A stretch of 24,688 nt of DNA from an uncultured Coprococcus sp. (GCA_900548215.1 URJI01000038.1:1-24688), one strand, 5' to 3'. Positions 6,431 to 14,885 are shown, counted from the stretch's first letter. Notes: generated from the letters alone by a model not told the origin. Numbers and translations: made by a program.

Positions 6431-6447
6431 AAGGAGGCCAAGATGTT

Positions 6448-6849
6448 GTGAAAAATTGGATGCGTGGTAAAGATACAATTGAGTTTTTAGGTTTATGGGA
6501 GAAATTGCATAATGTGGATTTTAAAGGGGTCGAATTCGATGCCTTTAGAAATCAAGCTGGTTCAAATGCATTTACAATGTCACCATCAAAATGGATTGAA
6601 TCTACGAATGCTGTTGGAATTGTAAGTAAATCGGGACGTAATGGAGGAACATTTGCCCATAGCGATATCGCTTTTGAGTTTGCATCGTGGATTTCTCCGG
6701 AATTTAAACTATACATAATTAAAGATTATAATAGGTTAAAACATGACGAGAACAGCAGACTTTCCTTATCATGGAACTTGAACAGGGAGATATCGAAGCT
6801 GAACTACCGAATCCACACAGATGCGTACATTGAGCCCCTTGGAGCTTGA
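6448..6849 (+). CDS. KilA-N domain protein, apparently truncated at both ends
   Basis: 133 aa from a GTG start, 10 bases after AAGGAGG (6431-6437). The sequence is a clear match to the KilA-N DNA-binding domain of phage and chromosomal proteins: NWMRGKDTIEFLGLWEKLHN, then FKGVEFDAFRNQAGSNAFT, GRNGGTFAHSDIAFEFASW, and ISPEFKLYIIKDYNRLK. From memory, related proteins carry a further ~30-40 residues ahead of the NWMR segment (a strand with 'ISLTDIA'); here the frame begins exactly after palindromic element B. The C-terminus ends abruptly in IEPLGA. Another frame from about 6840 continues as LELDELPAIDKK, hinting at a frameshift. It is probably a decaying phage-type relic, although the intact ribosome binding site could allow expression. 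Confidence 0.75.
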   Translation: MKNWMRGKDTIEFLGLWEKLHNVDFKGVEFDAFRNQAGSNAFTMSPSKWIESTNAVGIVSKSGRNGGTFAHSDIAFEFASWISPEFKLYIIKDYNRLKHDENSRLSLSWNLNREISKLNYRIHTDAYIEPLGA

Positions 6850-6920
6850 TGAGCTTCCAGCAATTGATAAGAAATAATAGAGAATCATAAGATTGATAGA
6901 ACACGAAGAGGATTTGACAA

Positions 6921-7400
6921 ATGAGAATAATAAACGCAACAAAAGAGGACAAAGAGGAGCTGCTTGCACTTTATCACGCCATGATAGGCGGACCATGTGA
7001 GTGGAGTGAGAACTATCCTGATGAGAATACCATAGTATTCGATCTGAAGAACGAGGATCTATTTGTCATGAAGAATGATGATGGTGAGATTGTGGCTACA
7101 ATATCTATAGACCATGACGATGCCGTGGAGGCACTTACCTGCTGGAGAGATGATCTTGTTCCATCCGGAGAATTATCAAGGCTGTGCGTCAGAAAGGATA
7201 TGCAGGGACGTGGAATTGCAAAAACTATGATGAATTATGCCAGTGATGTGCTAAGAAGCAGGGGGATGAAGGGCGTTCACATACTTGTGAGGGAAGGACA
7301 TGTTGTTGCGCTTGGAACATATGCAAAGATAGGGTTTCAGATTGTTGGAGAGTGTGATCTTTTTGACAAGCATTTTATATGTATGGAGAAGGCGTTTTAA
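6921..7400 (+). CDS. GNAT-family N-acetyltransferase
   Basis: 159 aa, with GAAGAGGA (6905-6912) eight bases before the ATG. It opens with the beta-1/alpha-1 pattern MRIINATKEDKEELLALYHAM, has a central strand VATISIDHD, and then the acetyl-CoA-binding motif A, LSRLCVRKDMQGRGIAKTMM (the Q-G-R-G-I-A pyrophosphate loop, about residues 90-105). It ends with the LGTYAKIGFQIVGE strand-turn typical of the fold. The substrate cannot be read from sequence. An incomplete copy of its middle part lies 16 kb away, directly after sbcC (23588-23742). Its 3' end lies 59 bases upstream of the MutS-like gene, so the two are probably co-transcribed. Confidence 0.9.
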   Translation: MRIINATKEDKEELLALYHAMIGGPCEWSENYPDENTIVFDLKNEDLFVMKNDDGEIVATISIDHDDAVEALTCWRDDLVPSGELSRLCVRKDMQGRGIAKTMMNYASDVLRSRGMKGVHILVREGHVVALGTYAKIGFQIVGECDLFDKHFICMEKAF

Positions 7401-7459
7401 AAGGTTTATTATTTGGGCGAGAGTATTGCTTTAATTGGTACTACGGAAAGGTGTGGAGT

Positions 7460-9241
7460 ATGACAGATAAAAAAGAAATGATGGACAGAAAATATAGCCT
7501 GTTGGTTCCAGCTGGGGAGCATTCATATAGAACTTTAAGTTCTGTGGTTATGCATGACCTTGGACTTGATGCGATATGCAGACAACTTACAGCGAATGAG
7601 TCTGAACAGAATTATATAATGGGTGTTATGTCCCGGATATATGCAGATCCAACTGTCACGAAGTACAGATGTGGTGTGTTTGATGATATTATTGGGAATA
7701 AACAGCTCCGGGATGACATGATGAAGATCCTTGGTAGGATCAGCTTTCTCAAGGACTATGGAAGTTTCAAACGTGATTATGATGAGAGCTCAGGTATATG
7801 GGATCTCATGCACAGACTTGATGAGATTGGGGATTATATAGACTGCGTGGATTCCCTGTATTCTTGCCTTAAGGACAAGAACCTGAATTCAGTGGGATTT
7901 ACAGGCCTTAAAGAGTATGTTCAGAACATATATGAGGACAATGGTTTCAGTGAGCTGAAGAGAGATATAGCAGAACTAAAGAAGGTGAGTGGAGATGTCA
8001 GGAGCATAACTATTGGAATCAACCTGAACAATAGGTTTGAGGCAGATGGTGTAGGCCTGATATCCGTCAACAGCAAACAGTTTACAAGAGGCGGTGTACT
8101 TAGTAACTTCTATGAGCATTTGGTGTCCAGGGATAAGATAAATGATAACCTTGATACAAAGAGTGACTTCAAATTTCAGCCATTAGATGCAGTAAATGAA
8201 GCGTTATCCAAATTTCAGCAGGAAGTGCAGGGAAGAGTGATAACCGGAGGTGCGAACAACCTGGCGGCGGGCATGGTTGGAATTCCGGATTCGGATAAAT
8301 CCAAGGATGTAACAAGGTATACAGACAGGGTAGTTACAAGACTGATAACAAGAATTGTTAAGAGGATGAGGGAAATACTTAACAAGTACGTATCCATCAC
8401 TATAACAGACATGACGGATCTTATACCAGAACTTACATATTATATAAGATGGGCTGAGTATATAGAAAAACTGCAAGAACGCGGCGCAGTATTTTCCAAA
8501 GCAAGGGTTGTGGACTCGGCATATCAGCCGTACGAAGGCGCTTCCAAGGTAGCCGATTCCAAGAGCAGATATTACATGAAGGCTCGCGGCGTATACAATA
8601 TCAAGCTTGCAGCATTTGATACAGAGGAGTCGGATCATATAGTGACCAATGATCTGAATTTTGACAGTGAACATAGGGTGTATATCCTGACAGGTGCCAA
8701 CAGAGGCGGAAAGACGACTATAACCCAGACTATAGGACAGCTTTTTGTTCTGGCGCAGGGTGGCATATATATTCCCGGTGATGAGTTTGAATTTGCTCCT
8801 GTGGACTGCGTATTCACGCATTTCCCTGCTGACGAAGACAAGACCCTGGATCTTGGAAGACTTGGTGAGGAGTGTAAGAGGTTTAAGGAGATATTTGACG
8901 GTGCGGGTGACAGAAGTCTTATTCTTCTCAATGAGACTTTTTCAACAACATCGTTTGAGGAGGGATATTACATAGCCAGAGATTCTGTGAGGGCCATTCT
9001 GACAAAGGGATCACGTACTATATACAATACCCATATGCATAAATTGGGATTTGACGTGGACGAGATGAATGAGGGACGTGAGGCAGGAGATGGCAAGGCA
9101 TATTCGCTGGTCGTACACAACGAGGGCTCACAAAGATCTTACAAGATCGAGATAGCGCCGCCCGCTGGCAAGTCATACGCCAGTGACATAGCGGAGAAAT
9201 ATGGTGTTACATATGACATGTTGGTGAATACAGAAAAATAG
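7460..9241 (+). CDS. MutS-domain-V ATPase of unknown role (not MutS1 or MutS2)
   Basis: 593 aa from ATG 7460, with GGAAAGG (7445-7451) eight bases upstream. An earlier in-frame ATG at 7379 lies inside the GNAT gene and lacks a ribosome binding site. The C-terminal third is a MutS ATPase domain: Walker A G412-A-N-R-G-G-K418-T-T, an ABC-like region around FPADEDKTLDLGRLGEE, Walker B ILLN491-E492, and the THMHKLG segment that matches the MutS switch histidine. The first ~400 residues are helical and coil-forming, with no mismatch-recognition domain I and no Smr nuclease domain. Such MutS-like proteins are widespread in Clostridia without a defined function. The Walker B Asp is Asn here, so hydrolysis may be slow or use another base. 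The response-regulator gene follows after 103 bases. Confidence 0.85.
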   Translation: MTDKKEMMDRKYSLLVPAGEHSYRTLSSVVMHDLGLDAICRQLTANESEQNYIMGVMSRIYADPTVTKYRCGVFDDIIGNKQLRDDMMKILGRISFLKDYGSFKRDYDESSGIWDLMHRLDEIGDYIDCVDSLYSCLKDKNLNSVGFTGLKEYVQNIYEDNGFSELKRDIAELKKVSGDVRSITIGINLNNRFEADGVGLISVNSKQFTRGGVLSNFYEHLVSRDKINDNLDTKSDFKFQPLDAVNEALSKFQQEVQGRVITGGANNLAAGMVGIPDSDKSKDVTRYTDRVVTRLITRIVKRMREILNKYVSITITDMTDLIPELTYYIRWAEYIEKLQERGAVFSKARVVDSAYQPYEGASKVADSKSRYYMKARGVYNIKLAAFDTEESDHIVTNDLNFDSEHRVYILTGANRGGKTTITQTIGQLFVLAQGGIYIPGDEFEFAPVDCVFTHFPADEDKTLDLGRLGEECKRFKEIFDGAGDRSLILLNETFSTTSFEEGYYIARDSVRAILTKGSRTIYNTHMHKLGFDVDEMNEGREAGDGKAYSLVVHNEGSQRSYKIEIAPPAGKSYASDIAEKYGVTYDMLVNTEK

Positions 9242-9344
9242 TTGGATATAGCCACTGCCTGCAGATGATATTATAGACGGTATTTGGGCGATTTAAAGCC
9301 GTACATTGAGAACTGTGGACAGTGAAGATATTGGAGGGTATAGT

Positions 9345-10064
9345 ATGACAGAAAAGCCTACAGACAATAGAACAATACTTATAGTAGATGATGACTTGGA
9401 TCTGTCTATGCTGATACAGGATATGCTGGAGGATAATGGATATGCATCCTTGTACGCAGCCAGCATAGATGAGGCATATGAAGTGCTGACAAATAACAAA
9501 TGTGATCTTATACTTCTGGATATCAATCTTCCCGATGGTACAGGCTTCTCACTATGTAAAGAACTCAGGCATATTTCGCAGGTGCCAATCATATTTGCAA
9601 GTGCAAGGACGAGTGAGGATGACAAGGTGAATGGCCTTGATATGGGTGGAGATGACTATATCGCAAAGCCGTATTCACTGAAAGAGCTTATGTCTCGTAT
9701 CCGTTCGATACTCAGGAGAACTTATGGTGTTGATGACAATAAGTCTGAGATGTTGACCCTGAACACAGATGGGAACGAGATAGAGATCAACAGGCACGCA
9801 CGAACCGTGAGCAGAAACAAAGGCAATGTGGATATGAAGCCGAAGGAATTTGACCTGCTTGTATACATGGCGGAGAATAGAGGCAGGGTATTGACCAAGG
9901 AACAGATCATGAGTGCCGTGTGGGGGCTGTACAGCGATGTGGAGCCATCCACGGTTGCAGTGCATGTAAGGTGGCTCAGGGAAAAGCTTGAGACAGATCC
10001 TTCACATCCGCAGCTTATCCGTACGGTATGGGGAACGGGATATGTGCTGGGAGATAGTGAATAG
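9345..10064 (+). CDS. OmpR/PhoB-family response regulator
   Basis: 239 aa from ATG 9345, preceded by GGAGGG (9333-9338); an in-frame upstream start at 9306 lacks such a site. The receiver domain (about residues 9-122) has the acidic pocket Asp15-Asp16, phospho-acceptor Asp59 in LILLDINLPDG, and the conserved Lys in DYIAKPYSLKEL. The C-terminal winged-helix DNA-binding domain (about residues 140-236) shows the hallmarks KPKEFDLLVYMAENRGRVLTK and VAVHVRWLREKLE, ending in IRTVWGTGYVL. It should bind DNA as a phospho-dimer. The cognate kinase is encoded 67 bases downstream and an ABC transporter directly after that, which is the likely target operon. Confidence 0.95.
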   Translation: MTEKPTDNRTILIVDDDLDLSMLIQDMLEDNGYASLYAASIDEAYEVLTNNKCDLILLDINLPDGTGFSLCKELRHISQVPIIFASARTSEDDKVNGLDMGGDDYIAKPYSLKELMSRIRSILRRTYGVDDNKSEMLTLNTDGNEIEINRHARTVSRNKGNVDMKPKEFDLLVYMAENRGRVLTKEQIMSAVWGLYSDVEPSTVAVHVRWLREKLETDPSHPQLIRTVWGTGYVLGDSE

Positions 10065-10131
10065 ACAAAGACAGTGAGAATAATATGAGCTTGTAAGGTG
10101 GATGTCCACTTGGCAGCTATAGGGAGTTTAT

Positions 10132-11349
10132 ATGAAGCGACATTCAGTAAGAAGCAATATAATAAAAATGCTGATCGTGTTCATGTGCGCTATAACCATA
10201 GTTTTTGGTTGGCTGTTCTACAGGGAGAAGCAGGATGAGACACGGCGGATAAAAGATGATGAATATGGGCAGTATATAGTGGAACTGAATGAAGTGAAAC
10301 AACTGTATGATTCGGGATCCACAGATGCTGACGAAAAGCTTGACTCTGTAATGAATGAACTCAGGGAACAAAAGCTAGATACCGGCAAGTCAGGACTTAG
10401 AAATATATTGATCATTTATATCGTTGTCTTGTGTGTTGTGATTGTATTATTCCTGTACATATACGTGTGTGTTCTCAGGCCATTTGATGAGTTGGAGGAT
10501 TATGCATCACATCTGGCAGCAGGGGATATGGACACCGAACTTAAGTACAGACGGGTAAATATGTTCGGAAGCTTCACGTGGGCATTTGACCATATGAGAA
10601 CGGAGATAGTGCATGCAAGGCGTAGAGAGCAGGAAGCGATAGAGAACAACAAGACAGTTATAGCCACGCTGTCACATGATATAAAGACTCCGATCGCATC
10701 CATAAGAGGATATGCGGAGGCATTGGTCATGAATATGGATGCCACCCAGGAGCGCAGGGAGAGGTATGCGTCGGTCATCATGAAGAAATGTGATGAGGTG
10801 ACGTCCATAACGAATGACATGTTTATTCATTCCTTGCATGATCTGGACAGACTGGTGGTGAAGAGTGATGAGGTTGAGATAAAACCTCTGCTGGAACAGG
10901 TCCTGTCAGATATAGGTCTCGGAATGGATATCGAGGTGAATGGAGATATAACCGAGGCAGTGCTTGAGCATTCAGATTCGGGAAGAGTGGTTCAGGTGAT
11001 AGAAAATATACTGTCAAATGCCTCTAAGTATGCCAGAGACACAGAGATAAGTATTGTTACGGAATGTATATCGCCCGAAAAACTTCCAAGGAATGTCCAT
11101 GTGAGCGGCGCTGATATGGTATACAGGCTGTCCATAAAGGATCATGGAACAGGAATCCCGGATAAGGACATGCCGTTCATATATGAGAAGTTTTATCGAG
11201 GGGAAAACTCCGGTGATGAACCTGGAGCGGGCCTGGGACTGTTTATTGTCCGCTATCTCATGGAGAGAATGGGCGGATATGTGGAACTTGTAAATCATTC
11301 CGATGGCCTGGAAGCAGTGTTATATTTTGCAGCAAGAAAAGTTTGTTAA
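10132..11349 (+). CDS. Membrane sensor histidine kinase
   Basis: 405 aa, ATG after AGGGAG (10121-10126). Two transmembrane segments (about residues 9-29 and 88-112) enclose a short ~58-residue extracytoplasmic loop, charged and without a known sensor fold. A HAMP-like linker follows (LRPFDELEDYASHLAAGDMDT), then the dimerisation/H-box helix with phospho-acceptor His182 in LSHDIKTPIASIRGYAE. The HATPase domain has its N-box in ENILSNASKYA, G1 in DHGTGIPDKD and G2 in GAGLGLFIVRYLMERMGG. It pairs with the response regulator just upstream. The ABC transporter genes start 108 bases after its stop, so the module probably senses an envelope signal and tunes the transporter. Confidence 0.95.
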   Translation: MKRHSVRSNIIKMLIVFMCAITIVFGWLFYREKQDETRRIKDDEYGQYIVELNEVKQLYDSGSTDADEKLDSVMNELREQKLDTGKSGLRNILIIYIVVLCVVIVLFLYIYVCVLRPFDELEDYASHLAAGDMDTELKYRRVNMFGSFTWAFDHMRTEIVHARRREQEAIENNKTVIATLSHDIKTPIASIRGYAEALVMNMDATQERRERYASVIMKKCDEVTSITNDMFIHSLHDLDRLVVKSDEVEIKPLLEQVLSDIGLGMDIEVNGDITEAVLEHSDSGRVVQVIENILSNASKYARDTEISIVTECISPEKLPRNVHVSGADMVYRLSIKDHGTGIPDKDMPFIYEKFYRGENSGDEPGAGLGLFIVRYLMERMGGYVELVNHSDGLEAVLYFAARKVC

Positions 11350-11372
11350 GGACTTGTTAATAAATAGGGTGG

Positions 11373-11444
11373 TATGGTTGTAGCACGGTGGCGAGGTGAA
11401 GATCCGTAGAGGATGTCTGAACGCTCCACCGTGCTACAACTATA
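11373..11444 (+). ncRNA. Strongly structured leader upstream of the ABC transporter genes
   Basis: GTTGTAGCACGGTGG (11377-11391) pairs perfectly with CCACCGTGCTACAAC (11426-11440). Flanking TATG/TATA extends the stem to 19 pairs, with one G-U (11373-11391 with 11426-11444). The 34-base loop contains a small internal hairpin (ATCC-GTAGA-GGAT). The structure ends two bases before the AGGAGAG ribosome binding site of the ATPase gene. No U-tract follows, so it is not a standard terminator. It may act as a translational or processing switch, or as an mRNA-stabilising 5' structure. No known riboswitch class is recognised. Confidence 0.45.
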
Positions 11445-11457
11445 AAAGGAGAGAAAA

Positions 11458-12219
11458 ATGGGAGATATAATACTTCAGGCAAGAGATCTTTGCAAAAGCT
11501 TTTCCAGTGAGGGCGTGCAGAATCATGTGCTCAACAACATGGATCTGGATATTTATAAGGGAGATTTTACAGTCATCATGGGAGCGTCAGGCTCAGGAAA
11601 ATCCACACTGCTTTACAGTCTGTCGGGGATGGACAGACCGACTTCGGGAAAGGTCATATATGATGGCGAGGATATAACAGAATATAATGAGAAGCGCATG
11701 GCAGAACTCAGGGTGTATGAGTTTGGATTTGTGTTTCAGCAGATACATCTTGTTAGTAACCTCAGCATTAGAGAGAACATACTTGTGCCGGGTTATATGA
11801 ATAAGGATACGAGCACAAAAGAGACTGAAAACAGGGCTGATGAACTCATAAAAAAGATGAATATAGAAAGTGCTGCTGACAGATTGCCTGCACAGGTGTC
11901 CGGCGGAGAGGCACAGAGGGGCGCTATTGCCAGAGCGGTCATCAACAGTCCGGGTATACTTTTCGCGGATGAGCCGACAGGCGCATTAAACCGCAGAAAT
12001 ACCCAGGATGTGCTAGACCTTCTCACCGAGCTCAACGTGGAGGGACAGAGCATACTCATGGTTACCCACGATGTGAGGGCGGCTATCAGGGCGAACAGGA
12101 TCATCTACATAGAGGACGGAAGGATCATAGGTGAGCTGAAGCTGTCACAATATATTGAAGAAGACCGCAAGAGCCGTGAGAGCCAGATAGATGCATGGCT
12201 TGGTTCCATGCAGTGGTAG
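11458..12219 (+). CDS. ABC transporter ATP-binding protein (MacB/LolD/BceA-type)
   Basis: 253 aa. Walker A is G42-A-S-G-S-G-K48-S-T, the Q-loop is in FGFVFQQIHLVSNLSIREN, the signature VSGGEAQRG spans about residues 147-155, and Walker B is ILFADEPTGAL with Asp171 and Glu172, followed by the H-loop LMVTHDVRAA. The FVFQ...LLSxLSxxEN pattern and short length place it with ATPases that energise FtsX-type permeases, here encoded 10 bases downstream. These transporters act by mechanotransmission, moving peptides, lipids or lipoproteins at the membrane surface or relieving antimicrobial peptides. The ribosome binding site AGGAGAG (11447-11453) lies just behind the structured leader at 11373-11444. 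Confidence 0.95.
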   Translation: MGDIILQARDLCKSFSSEGVQNHVLNNMDLDIYKGDFTVIMGASGSGKSTLLYSLSGMDRPTSGKVIYDGEDITEYNEKRMAELRVYEFGFVFQQIHLVSNLSIRENILVPGYMNKDTSTKETENRADELIKKMNIESAADRLPAQVSGGEAQRGAIARAVINSPGILFADEPTGALNRRNTQDVLDLLTELNVEGQSILMVTHDVRAAIRANRIIYIEDGRIIGELKLSQYIEEDRKSRESQIDAWLGSMQW

Positions 12220-12229
12220 GAGGTAAAGG

Positions 12230-14686
12230 ATGAGATATATCATGATGGTGCTTCGAGGAAATATGAGAAGAAACAAGGGCGTGCATATAAGTGTGTTCGT
12301 GCTCATGCTTATCATTTCTCTGGCATTCTGTTCAGTGCTTTCTTACTACACGAATTCCATAAGGCATGATTCGGAAGCTATGGAAGAGGTTGGTTATGGA
12401 GGTATGCTTGCCGCACTTTATGGGGAGAACAGGCTGGATGCCTATGGAACAAGTGCAGACAAGATAATAAAGAATATTGGCAAATGTGATGCGGTGCAGG
12501 AAGTGAAAGCAGCAGATGTTGTATATCTGCTGCTTAAGGACTGCAATGGAAAAGGCGGAAACAGCAGTTTCGTTTTGAATGATACAGACAGCGTGCTCAC
12601 ATATGATCAGTATGATGTGGATAACAAAATGACAGATCGCCAGCTTGAAAAAGGTGAGGTAAGTGTGCCGTTCAGTTTCATAGGTATGTATGACTGCAAG
12701 ATTGGTGATACAGTCGAGCTGGGCAATGATAACGGTTCTTATACCTTCAAAGTTGCGTCATTTTTCGAGGATCCATATATGGGATCTTCGGTCATGGGAA
12801 TAAAGACGATATTGATCTCAGATGAGGATTTTGCGGATCTCAAGGCAAAGGCTGCGGAAGATCATAGAAGCGGACTGGAAGATGACAAGAGATCCTTTGA
12901 ATTGTCAAAGCTTATCATAATAGATAAAAAGCCGGGCCTGGACCTCACGGAGATGGAGTTTGAGAGAGAACTGAATAATGTGAGTGATTTCGCGTCATAT
13001 TGCTGGATAACTTTATCAAAGGAGCAGGCGGGAAGTTACATGCTTCTTATGACAAAGGTATTCTCCGCGGTGCTGCTTATATTTGTTGTGCTGCTTCTGG
13101 TGGCGGCTATGATAGTTCTAGGACACAACATCGGCAGCAGCATAGAGATGGATTTTGTTAACATAGGAATACTCAAAGCGGTCGGAATGACAAATGCATC
13201 GGTGAAGCTGGCGTTGCTTGCCGGGTATATGTGCACTGTGGCGGCTGGACTGTTTGCTGGAATACCACTGGCCATTCCGATACTAAAAATTATAAATAGT
13301 GCCACAAGATCTTCTTCAGGACTTGAAGTTTCGTCTGATATTAATGTAGGACTTGTGCTGTGTGTCATATTGGCGATACTGCTTCTGGTAGCAGCATTTA
13401 TCATGTTGAAGACAAGGAGAATATCCGAGGCCACACCTATAAAGGCGATAAGAGGTGGACGGGACAGTGTGCATTTCTCAAGCGTTCTGAAGCTTCCAGT
13501 CTCAGGCAAGAAACTTGGTGTGAGTCTTGCATACAGACAGTTTATATCTGAGAAGAAACAGTATGCCGCAGCCATCATAGTGGCTGCTATACTTGCCATG
13601 TTCATGATACTTATGAACGATATGATGCGCTGGTTTAACTCACAGAATATGCTGGTGGATATGTTTTCAGTCACGAAGTATGACCTGACTGCTTCGTTTG
13701 TCGATGAGGATACGCAGAAGGATATAGAGAATGTTATATCAGAACACACAGCGTATAGAAAATATCAAATGTCCAGCGAGTACCTTCTGTTCGATGATGT
13801 GCAGATGTATTGTTATATAGTGGAGGACCCTGATATGATCAACACGATAAGAAAGGGAAGAACCTGCACGTATGACAATGAAGTGCTGATAACCCAGTAT
13901 GTGGCTGATGGATTTCACATGAACGTAGGTGACACAGTCACAGTCAAGCGCGGCGGCGTGGCAAGGAAGATGGTGATATCCGGCATATACGATTCGGCAA
14001 ATGATATGGGCAAGAACTTTGCAATTAGTAAGGCTGCATATAGTAAGTTTGCCCACGAAGAGACCGTAAGTGAGTCTGGTGTCAGTGGAGCTGCCAAAAG
14101 CAGTTCAGATGAAGAGGAATGGAGCGGCAAAGGAATATGTTATGATCTTGACAATACTGATGAATGTGATGCGATAATCCAGGAGATAGATAAGAGATAT
14201 GGCGATAATCAGGGCATCACGTATTCAATACATTCAGCAAAGGATGATTTTGAAGGAGTGGCGGGTACAGTCAACATTGCAATACAGGGACTCACATTGC
14301 TCACATATATGTTAGGGGCTGTATTCGTGATAGTCACGGTCATAATCGTTTGTGGCAAGGTTCTCATGCGTGAGCAGAAGGATATCGGAATATATAAGGC
14401 ACTTGGATTTACATCCTTCAGACTCAGATGCCAGCTTGCGGTCCGCTTTATCGTGACGGCAGTTGTGGGTTCGCTGCTTGGTATAGTTCTTGCACTTATC
14501 GTCAGCAGGCCATTCTTCAAGGCAGGATTTGAATCATTTGGAATATACAGTTTTAATTTAAGTACAAGCGTGATATCACTGGTTATACCATTGGTATTTA
14601 TGAGCGTGTTATTCTCTGTGGTAGCATTTATCAGAGCGGGGAACATCAGAAAGGTTCAGCCGCAGGTGCTCATCGCAGATCAGTAG
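12230..14686 (+). CDS. FtsX/MacB-type ABC transporter permease with two extracellular domains
   Basis: 818 aa; AGGAGGT (12218-12224) overlaps the stop of the ATPase gene, so translation is tightly coupled. Eight hydrophobic segments fall in a 1+3+1+3 pattern: about residues 18-40, 266-298, 324-355, 370-393, 445-465, 688-712, 743-765 and 781-803. The two large hydrophilic regions (about 41-262 and 466-686) would face outside. Both FtsX-like cores show the family's cytoplasmic coupling motif: VNIGILKAVGMTNASVKLALL and IGIYKALGFTSFRLRCQLAV. Its size and two ectodomains differ from BceB (one ectodomain, 10 helices) and are closer to other Firmicute FtsX-duplicated permeases. The substrate is unknown; the adjacent kinase and regulator suggest a response to an envelope stressor. 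Confidence 0.92.
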   Translation: MRYIMMVLRGNMRRNKGVHISVFVLMLIISLAFCSVLSYYTNSIRHDSEAMEEVGYGGMLAALYGENRLDAYGTSADKIIKNIGKCDAVQEVKAADVVYLLLKDCNGKGGNSSFVLNDTDSVLTYDQYDVDNKMTDRQLEKGEVSVPFSFIGMYDCKIGDTVELGNDNGSYTFKVASFFEDPYMGSSVMGIKTILISDEDFADLKAKAAEDHRSGLEDDKRSFELSKLIIIDKKPGLDLTEMEFERELNNVSDFASYCWITLSKEQAGSYMLLMTKVFSAVLLIFVVLLLVAAMIVLGHNIGSSIEMDFVNIGILKAVGMTNASVKLALLAGYMCTVAAGLFAGIPLAIPILKIINSATRSSSGLEVSSDINVGLVLCVILAILLLVAAFIMLKTRRISEATPIKAIRGGRDSVHFSSVLKLPVSGKKLGVSLAYRQFISEKKQYAAAIIVAAILAMFMILMNDMMRWFNSQNMLVDMFSVTKYDLTASFVDEDTQKDIENVISEHTAYRKYQMSSEYLLFDDVQMYCYIVEDPDMINTIRKGRTCTYDNEVLITQYVADGFHMNVGDTVTVKRGGVARKMVISGIYDSANDMGKNFAISKAAYSKFAHEETVSESGVSGAAKSSSDEEEWSGKGICYDLDNTDECDAIIQEIDKRYGDNQGITYSIHSAKDDFEGVAGTVNIAIQGLTLLTYMLGAVFVIVTVIIVCGKVLMREQKDIGIYKALGFTSFRLRCQLAVRFIVTAVVGSLLGIVLALIVSRPFFKAGFESFGIYSFNLSTSVISLVIPLVFMSVLFSVVAFIRAGNIRKVQPQVLIADQ

Positions 14687-14708
14687 AAGTATATAGGAGA
14701 GTGGAACT

Positions 14709-14885
14709 ATGTATACAGCCGTAGTTCTGCTCTTCAGTTTGAGCGGACAGATTTCTATATGGAACTTGCGGATAAATTGTTGGACTTCAAAAATGATAGG
14801 GCAAAATGACGGTTTTTTAGTAAAACAAAGTATTAAATTGTGTTATCTCATCATTGACGAAAGTGTGTGTTGTGGATTAGAATAG
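14709..14885 (+). pseudogene. 58-codon frame with an out-of-frame mcrB-like N-terminal fragment (probable relic)
   Basis: An ATG at 14709 with AGGAGAG (14696-14702) opens a 58-codon frame (MYTAVVLLFSLSGQISIW...) ending at TAG 14883. More telling is another frame, 14735-14809, which reads FYMELADKLLDFKNDR before a stop. From memory this resembles the N-terminal segment 'FYMEFADKLLxYKNDR' of AAA-ATPase McrB-like restriction proteins. The simplest reading is a gene start with a frameshift near 14735, then a stop and loss of the rest. Expression of the 58-aa peptide cannot be excluded. The remaining ~90 bases to the glycosyltransferase are A+T-rich and hold its presumed promoter (TTGGTG 14907 and TAATAT 14931, 18-bp spacing, weak). 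Confidence 0.35.

Noticed and set aside
7379..7459. 27-residue longer N-terminus of the MutS-like protein
   Set aside because: That ATG lies inside the GNAT gene and lacks a ribosome binding site, while ATG 7460 has GGAAAGG at 8 bases.
11365..11444. T-box leader upstream of the ABC genes
   Set aside because: AGGGTGGTA resembles the T-box motif, but the ACCGCG continuation, an upstream specifier stem (only ~20 bases of room after the kinase stop) and a terminator U-tract are all missing.
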